The notes beneath the pieces are model-generated. The model worked only from the letters and a program-made list of their open reading frames with translations. It was not told the DNA's origin and ran no database searches. Positions 53,909 through 59,503 of a stretch of DNA of 59,503 nt are shown piece by piece; the first letter of the stretch is position 1, and each line of letters starts with the position of its first letter. The position numbers were made by a program, and so were the translations under genes. The stretch is taken from assembly GCA_003574685.1 (NCBI GenBank), contig QOCQ01000028.1, positions 1 to 59,503 of the forward strand. The letters are read 5' to 3'. Origin of the DNA: Rhodospirillaceae bacterium SYSU D60007. GTDB lineage: Bacteria > Pseudomonadota > Alphaproteobacteria > Reyranellales > Reyranellaceae.

Positions 53909-54766
53909 ATGGACGACGCAGCTCCCGATTATCGCGCATGGCTCGGCCAGCGCCGCACCAGCGAGGATTTTATCGCGCCATTTCCGCCCAAGGCACTGAT
54001 CGCGGCGTTCGACACGGACGATCCCGAACCCAAAGTCGGCGATCTGCTGCCGCCGGTCTGGCACTGGCTTTATTTCCTCGATACGGCGCCCATGTCGAAG
54101 CTCGGGCGCGACGGCATGCCGACGGGCGGCGGCTTTCTGCCGCCGGTGCCCCTGCCGCGGCGCATGTGGGCCGGCACGCAATTCACCTTCCACGAGGCGC
54201 CGCTGCGCATCGGCGATTCGGTGCGGCGCGAGCAGGAAGTCGCGAGCATCGAGCCCAAGACCGGCTCGACGGGCCAGATGGTGATCGTCACGCAGCGCAG
54301 CCGCATCTACGGGCCGGCCGGGCTCGCCGTTACGGAAGAACGCGGAACGGTATTCCGCGAGGACGCAAAGCCGGGCGAGAAACAGAAGGAGCCGCGGCCC
54401 GCCCCTGCCGACGCGACCTGGTCGAAGCAGATCATGCCGGACCCGGTCCTGCTGTTCAGGTTCTCGGCGCTCACCTTCAATCCCCACCGCATCCACTACG
54501 ACCACCCCTACGTGACGGGCGTGGAGGGCTATCCCGGCCTGCTGGTGCATGGGCCGCTGATGAGCCTGCTGCAGATCGAGCTGGCGCGCCGGTCCAATCC
54601 CGGCCGCAGGATCGCCGCCTATGCCTGCCGGGCGCTGGCACCGGTCTACGCCAATGCGCCTTTCTCGGTCCAGGCCCGCGCCGAGGCCGACGGTTCGGTC
54701 ACGACCTGGATCGCCGAGTCGAAGGGCGGCATGGCGCAGCAGGGCAAGGTGACGTTTGCGTCCTGA
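53909..54766 (+). CDS. MaoC-like hotdog dehydratase (mesaconyl-C4-CoA hydratase / HTD2-like)
   Basis: A 285-residue double-hotdog hydratase/dehydratase of the FAS1-DH/MaoC type. The N-terminal half has DLLPPVWHWLYFLDTAPMSKLG and PLPRRMWAGTQFTF; the C-terminal half has the active-site stretch LTFNPHRIHYDHPYVTGVEGYPGLLVHGPL. Related enzymes hydrate mesaconyl-C4-CoA or an enoyl thioester. The ATG at 53909 follows GGGATGGGACC. It is 32 bases upstream of the selenoprotein gene on the same strand, so acyl-CoA or acid metabolism may be linked to it. Confidence 0.85.
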   Translation: MDDAAPDYRAWLGQRRTSEDFIAPFPPKALIAAFDTDDPEPKVGDLLPPVWHWLYFLDTAPMSKLGRDGMPTGGGFLPPVPLPRRMWAGTQFTFHEAPLRIGDSVRREQEVASIEPKTGSTGQMVIVTQRSRIYGPAGLAVTEERGTVFREDAKPGEKQKEPRPAPADATWSKQIMPDPVLLFRFSALTFNPHRIHYDHPYVTGVEGYPGLLVHGPLMSLLQIELARRSNPGRRIAAYACRALAPVYANAPFSVQARAEADGSVTTWIAESKGGMAQQGKVTFAS

Positions 54767-54798
54767 TTGCAAGGACGACCATTCACGAGGAGTACCGC

Positions 54799-55356
54799 AT
54801 GCCGCGTATCCGCGAGATCACCGACGATGGTGGCGATCCGATCCTGGCTGAAGTGTTCGACAAAGAACGCCAGGCGTTCGGCGACCTGATGAACACGACG
54901 AAGGTCATGGCGCATTGCCCGGCGATCATGATTGCCGCCAAGCGGCTGAGCGCAGCGTTCGAGAAATCGAACCTGCTGCCGGCGCAGCTCCGGGCACTGG
55001 TCTATCTGCGGGTCGCGACCATCAACGGCTGTCCCTTCTGAATCGACATCAACGCATCACGTGTGATGCAGGGCGAGGAAGGCGAAGCGAAAATGCGCGC
55101 CATCGCCGATTGGCGGTCCAGCACGCTGTTCAGCGCCGCCGAGCGTGCGGCGCTGGAGTATGCCGAGCGCATGACCATCACCGGCGAGAAGGTCGATGAC
55201 GCGCTCTTCGCGCAGCTCCAGGCGCATTTCAACGAAGCGCAGGTCGTGGAGCTCACGGCGGCCGTGGCGCTGGAGAATTTCCGCAGCAAGTTCAACGTCC
55301 CCCTGCAGGTGGAGGCACAGGGCTTCTGTATCGTGCCGCAGCGGCAGGAAGGATAA
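54799..55356 (+). CDS. AhpD-like (carboxymuconolactone decarboxylase family) selenoprotein, C-x-x-Sec (UGA at 55039-55041)
   Basis: A 185-residue AhpD/CMD-fold protein if the TGA at 55039-55041 is read as selenocysteine. Up to the TGA the protein reads LVYLRVATINGCPF; after it, in the same frame, IDINASRVMQGEEGEAK, AERAALEYAERMT and LTAAVALENFRSKFN, the usual second half of the family. The normal CxxC redox site (GCPFCIDIN) is here Cys78-Pro-Phe-Sec81. Other family members are of this length, so stopping at the TGA would give an 80-residue fragment. A SECIS-like hairpin follows. The histidine usually four residues after the second cysteine is Asn85. The ATG at 54799 follows GAGGAG. A peroxidase- or thiol-reductase-like role is likely. 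Confidence 0.87.
55054..55069 (+). promoter_or_regulatory. Candidate bacterial SECIS element of the AhpD-like gene
   Basis: GCATCA-CGTG-TGATGC: a perfect six-base-pair stem with a four-base loop CGTG, whose second base is G. The loop starts 19 bases after the UGA, nearly the same as for the UGSC gene (18), and both loops contain CGTG. The size and distance fit SelB-dependent SECIS hairpins. Confidence 0.68.
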
Positions 55357-55362
55357 CGACCG

Positions 55363-56115
55363 ATGGACTTGCAGCTCGCGGACAAGACGGCGCTGGTCAC
55401 CGGCGCCAGCGCCGGCATCGGCCGCGGCATCGCCAGGGCACTGGCACGCGAGGGCGTGCGCGTGGGGATTGCCGCCCGCCGCCGCGACCGGCTGGAGGCC
55501 CTGGCGGGCGAGATCGCCGCGGCCGGTGGTGCCGCGCCCGTCATCATCGAATGCGACCTGATGCGCGAGGATGCGCCCGCCACCATTGCCGGGCAGGCGC
55601 TGGAAGCCCTGGGTGGCGTCGACATTCTGGTCAACAACGCCGGCGGCAGCCGGGCCTTCGCGCTGCACACGCCGGAGCCGCAATGGACCGAGGCGCTGAC
55701 GCTGAACTTCATCCGCCAGCGGCAACTTGCCGATCGGCTGATCGACCAGATGATTGCGCGCAAGTGGGGGCGCATCATCAATATCACCGGCAAGTCCGAG
55801 CCGGACGGCATCAACGGCGCCTTCTGCGCCAAGGCGGCCATGCACTCCTGGGCCAAGGGGCTCTCGCGCGAGGTCGGCCGCCACGGCATCACCGTGAACT
55901 GCATTCCGCCCGGCCGCATTCACAGCGAGCAGATCCTGCGCAACTACACCCCGGAATACCGGCAGTGGCAGGCGGAGCATGAGATCCCGATGGGCCGCTA
56001 TGGCGAGCCGGAAGACATCGCCGACCTGGTCTGCTTCCTCGCCTCGCCGCGTGCCGGCTACATCACCGGCACCCTGATCCCGGTCGACGGCGGCCTGCGC
56101 CGCTACCAGTTCTAG
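55363..56115 (+). CDS. SDR-family oxidoreductase lacking the catalytic tyrosine
   Basis: A 250-residue short-chain dehydrogenase/reductase. The cofactor site is intact (TGASAGIGRGIARALA at residues about 13-28, and VDILVNNAGG). In place of the YxxxK motif there is AFCAK (residues about 145-150), and the preceding INISS is INITG, so the catalytic Ser and Tyr seem to be missing. The C-terminal half (GITVNCIPPGRIHSEQIL; TGTLIPVDGGLR) is normal. It may bind NAD(P) without being a classic dehydrogenase, or use other residues. It is 6 bases downstream of the AhpD-like selenoprotein. Confidence 0.82.
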   Translation: MDLQLADKTALVTGASAGIGRGIARALAREGVRVGIAARRRDRLEALAGEIAAAGGAAPVIIECDLMREDAPATIAGQALEALGGVDILVNNAGGSRAFALHTPEPQWTEALTLNFIRQRQLADRLIDQMIARKWGRIINITGKSEPDGINGAFCAKAAMHSWAKGLSREVGRHGITVNCIPPGRIHSEQILRNYTPEYRQWQAEHEIPMGRYGEPEDIADLVCFLASPRAGYITGTLIPVDGGLRRYQF

Positions 56116-56203
56116 TCGGGCCTCCTCCCGTTGCGGATGAAGCCGTTCGCATAGCTGACTACCCCGCTGGCTCCGCCGAGCTACGGTCGCTAGCAGAAGT
56201 ACG

Positions 56204-56288
56204 CTTCATGGTGAGCCTGTCGAACCATGAAGCGGCCACATCGGCAGCCGTGAGACGCCTTCATGGTTCGACAGGCTCACCATGAAGG
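56204..56288. repeat. Interspersed inverted-repeat element, family B (copy 4)
   Basis: The same pair of arms as at 8336, CTTCATGGTGAGCCTGTCG at the left and its complement at the right. It lies in the 260-base gap between the SDR gene and the convergent ferritin-like gene. Confidence 0.88.
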
Positions 56289-56376
56289 CTTATTCAATGC
56301 TGTGATCGTACGACCGCAAGGTCCTTCGCTTCGCTCAGGACGATGGAAAACCTCGCTGCGCCCGGAGAGGCGTCGG

Positions 56377-57516
56377 TTATTCCGCGGCGGCGGCGGGCGG
56401 CCTGGCGATGTCCTTGCTGACGATGCGGCGGCGTTTCGCGTTGATCTCGCGCAGGCTGACCATCATCTCCTCGGCGATGACGTCGCCGGGCATCTCGTCG
56501 CTCTCGCTCGCCAGCTCCTTCATGTCGACCCAGACGCCGTAGAGCGGCTTCGTCCGGTCCGTGATGATGCCGGCGTGCAGCAGGGTCTTGATCAGCACGC
56601 GGAACAGGTCGGTGCCTTCCTGCATGCGCTCACGCCGGATATCGTCAGTGAACGCCTCCTTCAACGCATCGCGCGCCCATTGCCAGTCGATGCCGTATTT
56701 CTCGAAGACCGGCTTCTTCTGCTCGGCATTGACCAGGTTGAACAGCAGGACCTGGAAGACCTGCGCCGTCCAGTCCTCGACCTTGCGATGCTCTTCCTTC
56801 GTCAGATGCCGGATGGTCTTCTGGGCCCAGATGCGGCCAAAGCGGTGATGAAAGGCCTCGTCGCTCATCACGAGCTGGATCAGCCGGCGCAGGGTCGGAT
56901 CGTTCGTCTTCGCATTGATCGTGGCGAAGGCGCCCATGGCGAGTCCCTCCACCAGCATCTGCATGCCGACGATCTTCTTGTAGACCTCGTGTGCGGTCAC
57001 CAGCTCGGTGAGCAGGTTGCCGAGCGTTGGGCCCACCGGCAGCGGCTCGCCCCAGCGGGCAGTGACGTAGCGCGTAAAGCCGCTGACGTGGCGCGCCTCC
57101 TCGCGCGCCTGGTTAGCGGCATATTCCTGCGCCCCGGGATCGAGCAGGATGTGGCACAGGCTGGCCGAAAGGGACAGCGCACCCTGCTCCCCATGCAGGA
57201 TGCTCGACATCGAGAAGTGCATGAGATCGTTGGCGAAGCGGATGCGCTTCTCCGCTGGCACCCTGTCCGCCACCGCGCAGTTCAGCTCGAGGAACTGATC
57301 CTCGGGCATGATGAGCTGCCGGTCGATGTCGAACGGCGCATCGAAATCGATGTAGGCCTTGTCCAGCGGATCCCAGAAATGATCGTGGGTCTGGGAGATG
57401 ATGGCGTCGAAAGCCCCGGAGCGCCGGCCATACCGCGGCACCGCCATCATGGCCGGAAAATCGTCGGGCGCCGCGGTATCGTAGGCCGCGTCGTAAGTGA
57501 TCTGCTCGCTCGCCAT
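56377..57516 (-). CDS. Ferritin-like di-iron protein
   Basis: A 379-residue helical protein with a di-iron binding pattern: Glu in SILHGEQGALSL, the ExxH motif EARH in REEARHVSGF, Glu in VTAHEVYKK, and a second ExxH, EAFH, in SDEAFHHRFG. This arrangement is like that of ferritin-like oxygenases such as AurF (p-aminobenzoate N-oxygenase) and aldehyde-forming oxygenases. The function is not known. The ATG at 57516 follows GGAG at 7 bases. It is convergent with the SDR gene and divergent from purC. Confidence 0.75.
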   Translation of the reverse strand: MASEQITYDAAYDTAAPDDFPAMMAVPRYGRRSGAFDAIISQTHDHFWDPLDKAYIDFDAPFDIDRQLIMPEDQFLELNCAVADRVPAEKRIRFANDLMHFSMSSILHGEQGALSLSASLCHILLDPGAQEYAANQAREEARHVSGFTRYVTARWGEPLPVGPTLGNLLTELVTAHEVYKKIVGMQMLVEGLAMGAFATINAKTNDPTLRRLIQLVMSDEAFHHRFGRIWAQKTIRHLTKEEHRKVEDWTAQVFQVLLFNLVNAEQKKPVFEKYGIDWQWARDALKEAFTDDIRRERMQEGTDLFRVLIKTLLHAGIITDRTKPLYGVWVDMKELASESDEMPGDVIAEEMMVSLREINAKRRRIVSKDIARPPAAAAE

Positions 57517-57749
57517 CTCGTTCTCCAGCAGGCCAATGGCCAAACTAGCTGAAGAGCCCATCAAATACAATGTGACGCTGCCGTCATTTTTGCCAAAAAT
57601 CGCGTCAATTCACGGTCTTGGCCGCAACCCGACGGGCGGGAAAACACCGGCAGCGCTTGTTGCGCCGCAACGGAGCGCCCTGCTAGAACCCGCTTGCCCG
57701 GGGCTGGCCCGCTCCGGCACGGGGCGCACCGGCGCCCCCGGAGATCGCC

Positions 57750-58517
57750 ATGAGCAGCCGCCGCCGCCGCATCTACGAGGGGAAGGCCAAGATCCTGTAC
57801 GAGGGGCCGGAACCCGGCACCATCGTCCAGTACTTCAAGGACGACGCCACGGCCTTCAACAACCAGAAGAAAGGCACGATCACCGGCAAGGGGGTCATCA
57901 ACAACCGCATCAGCGAATATCTGATGACGCGGCTGAACGAGATCGGCGTGCCGACCCATTTCATCCGCCGGCTCAACATGCGCGAGCAGCTCGTCCGGCA
58001 GGTCGAGATCATCCCGCTGGAAGTCGTCGTGCGCAATGTTGCCGCAGGCTCGCTGGCGCAGCGGTTCGGTATCCCCGAAGGGCAGGCGCTGCCGCGGTCG
58101 ATCCTGGAATTCTATTACAAGAACGACCAGCTTGGCGATCCGATGGTGACCGAGGAGCATATCACCGCCTTTGGATGGGCCACGCCGCAGGACATCGACG
58201 ACATTGTCGCACTGGCCCTGCGGGTGAACGATTTCCTTTCCGGCCTGTTCCTGGGGATCGGCATCAAGCTGATCGACTTCAAGGTCGAGTTCGGCCGGCT
58301 CTACGAGGAGGACATGGTCCGGGTTGTGCTGGCGGACGAGATCAGTCCGGATTCCTGCCGTCTCTGGGACCTGAAGACCAACGAGAAGATGGACAAGGAC
58401 CGCTTCCGCCGCGACCTCGGGCGGGTGGAGGAAGCCTACCAGGAGGTCGCCCGCCGCCTGGGAATCCTGCTCGACCCCGGCGCCGGCGACCACCGCGGTC
58501 CTGCGACCGTGCAATGA
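57750..58517 (+). CDS. purC: Phosphoribosylaminoimidazole-succinocarboxamide synthase
   Basis: A 255-residue SAICAR synthetase of purine synthesis. Motifs: [12 protein letters not shown] near the start (ATP loop), [53 protein letters not shown] and [14 protein letters not shown]. It follows GGAGATCGCC. It is the first gene of the purC-purS-purQ run, with purS 25 bases after its stop. Confidence 0.97.
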   Translation: MSSRRRRIYEGKAKILYEGPEPGTIVQYFKDDATAFNNQKKGTITGKGVINNRISEYLMTRLNEIGVPTHFIRRLNMREQLVRQVEIIPLEVVVRNVAAGSLAQRFGIPEGQALPRSILEFYYKNDQLGDPMVTEEHITAFGWATPQDIDDIVALALRVNDFLSGLFLGIGIKLIDFKVEFGRLYEEDMVRVVLADEISPDSCRLWDLKTNEKMDKDRFRRDLGRVEEAYQEVARRLGILLDPGAGDHRGPATVQ

Positions 58518-58542
58518 CTATATGAGTGATCTGGAGTCGGCG

Positions 58543-58785
58543 ATGAAGGCGCGCGTGCATGTCACCCTGAAAACCGGCGTGCTTGACCCGCAGGGCAAGG
58601 CGATCGGCAACGCGCTTCACCGGCTCGGCTTTCCCGAGGTCGGGGAAGTCCGGCAGGGCAAGTTCATCGAGGTGGAGCTGGCCGAAACCGACCCCGAGCG
58701 GGCAAAGGCACGGCTGGACGAGATGTGCCGCCGGCTGCTCGCCAACACCGTGATCGAAAATTACCGCATCGAGCTCGCGGGCTGA
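58543..58785 (+). CDS. purS: Phosphoribosylformylglycinamidine synthase subunit PurS
   Basis: An 80-residue PurS, the small subunit that joins PurL and PurQ in FGAM synthase. The sequence ([42 protein letters not shown]) is typical in every part. The ATG at 58543 is preceded by TGGAG at 7 bases; an upstream ATG at 58522 is possible but would add an unusual tail. Confidence 0.94.
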   Translation: MKARVHVTLKTGVLDPQGKAIGNALHRLGFPEVGEVRQGKFIEVELAETDPERAKARLDEMCRRLLANTVIENYRIELAG

Positions 58786-58834
58786 CGGCAACGCGAACGC
58801 CAGCCCATCCCTTCTGTCATCCGGAAACAGCGCA

Positions 58835-59503
58835 ATGAAATCCGCCGTCCTCGTCTTCCCCGGCACCAACCGCGAGAATGACATCGCGGGCGCCATCGAA
58901 CGCAGCTCCGGGGTGAAGCCGCATATGGTGTGGCATGGCGACAGCGATCTGCCCAAGATCGACCTGATCGTGGTGCCCGGCGGCTTCTCCTACGGCGATT
59001 ATCTGCGCTGCGGGGCCATGGCCGCGCATTCGCCCATCATGCGCGAGGTCAAGACGCGCGCCGAGCGTGGCGTGCCGGTGCTCGCGGTGTGCAATGGCTT
59101 CCAGATCGTTGCCGAAGTCGGGCTGGTACCGGGTGTGCTGATGCGCAACGCGCACCTGCAGTTTGTCTGCGGCGATGTGCATCTGAAGGTCGAGACCAGC
59201 CAGAGCCTGTTCACCAACCGCTACCAGGCCGGGCAGGTGATCCGCGTGCCCGTGGCGCATGCCGAGGGCAACTACTTTGCCGACGAAGACACGTTGAAGC
59301 GTCTTGAGGACCGGGGGCAGGTCGCCTTCCGCTATTGCGATGCCGCCGGCGATGTGGCGGCCGGCAACCCCAACGGCTCGATCCGCAACATCGCCGGCGT
59401 CTTCAACGATACCAAGACCGTGCTCGGCATGATGCCGCATCCGGAAAACGCCACCGAGCCGCTGTTCGGCGGCACCGATGGCAAGCCCCTCTTCGAGGCG
59501 CTC
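58835..59503 (+). CDS. purQ: Phosphoribosylformylglycinamidine synthase subunit PurQ, partial
   Basis: The first 223 codons of PurQ, the glutaminase subunit of FGAM synthase; the window ends just before the stop. It has [44 protein letters not shown] with nucleophile Cys86, and the catalytic pair in [13 protein letters not shown]. All active-site residues are present. It follows purS by 49 bases. purL presumably follows, beyond the window. Confidence 0.96.
   Translation, partial: MKSAVLVFPGTNRENDIAGAIERSSGVKPHMVWHGDSDLPKIDLIVVPGGFSYGDYLRCGAMAAHSPIMREVKTRAERGVPVLAVCNGFQIVAEVGLVPGVLMRNAHLQFVCGDVHLKVETSQSLFTNRYQAGQVIRVPVAHAEGNYFADEDTLKRLEDRGQVAFRYCDAAGDVAAGNPNGSIRNIAGVFNDTKTVLGMMPHPENATEPLFGGTDGKPLFEAL

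Noticed and set aside
55063-55356. Separate small gene after the TGA at 55039
   Set aside because: It would consist only of the second half of an AhpD fold, whose first half is in the same frame just upstream; the start would lie inside the SECIS-like hairpin.

Overview
The window is GC-rich, densely coded DNA from an alphaproteobacterium. It carries the alphaproteobacterial block murA-DUF2948-hisG-hisD-UPF0262-phosphatase-maf-rng-yacG, a zeta-type F1-ATPase inhibitor beside purB, and two families of inverted-repeat elements in intergenic DNA. A member of the Rhodospirillales or a relative is a reasonable guess, but sequence alone does not fix the genus. No plasmid, phage or insertion-sequence backbone is visible.

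Layout: (1) 0.4-5.9 kb: a possible lipid-oxidation group, with a DyP-peroxidase/cytochrome P450 fusion, a companion protein, an Mpo1-like (DUF962) membrane protein and a divergent patatin-like lipoprotein. (2) 5.9-11.8 kb: coenzyme F420 genes cofE-cofD-cofC, then two luciferase-like F420-dependent oxidoreductases and an MFS transporter. (3) 11.9-15.1 kb: galM, a META-domain lipoprotein, tRNA-Phe(GAA), an NTF2-like protein and a DUF899 protein. (4) 15.0-24.3 kb: a TRAP transporter with a maleate-isomerase/arylmalonate-decarboxylase-like protein, divergent from an operon that starts with a UGSC-family selenoprotein. The UGA there is in frame and is followed by a SECIS-like hairpin. A paralogue of its C-terminal domain, a thioredoxin-reductase-like flavoprotein and an amidohydrolase follow. 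(5) 24.4-33.4 kb: housekeeping genes. (6) 33.4-40.1 kb: protocatechuate dioxygenase pcaHG, an AtuA homologue, enoyl-CoA hydratase, hotdog thioesterases (one frameshifted), a methyltransferase and a TPR protein. (7) 40.3-49.5 kb: a FitAB-like toxin-antitoxin pair, then a chromate-resistance cluster (chrA, chrB, a superoxide dismutase-rhodanese fusion, a second ChrB-like protein, a second exported SOD) with redox and amino-acid genes. (8) 49.5-52.0 kb: a HAD phosphatase and an RTX calcium-binding protein. (9) 52.1-59.5 kb: purB and the ATPase inhibitor, then purC-purS-purQ. Between these two halves lie accessory genes that include a second selenoprotein, an AhpD-like protein with a C-x-x-Sec centre.

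The strongest signals are the two selenocysteine genes. In each, a UGA interrupts one continuous protein family, and a hairpin with a CGUG-containing loop follows about 17-18 bases later. The UGSC gene heads an operon with its own flavin disulfide reductase and a divergent TRAP uptake system, which looks like a selenium-dependent catabolic or redox pathway of unknown substrate. The DyP-P450 fusion, next to a phospholipase-like and a 2-hydroxy-fatty-acid-dioxygenase-like gene, is a second candidate for undescribed chemistry.
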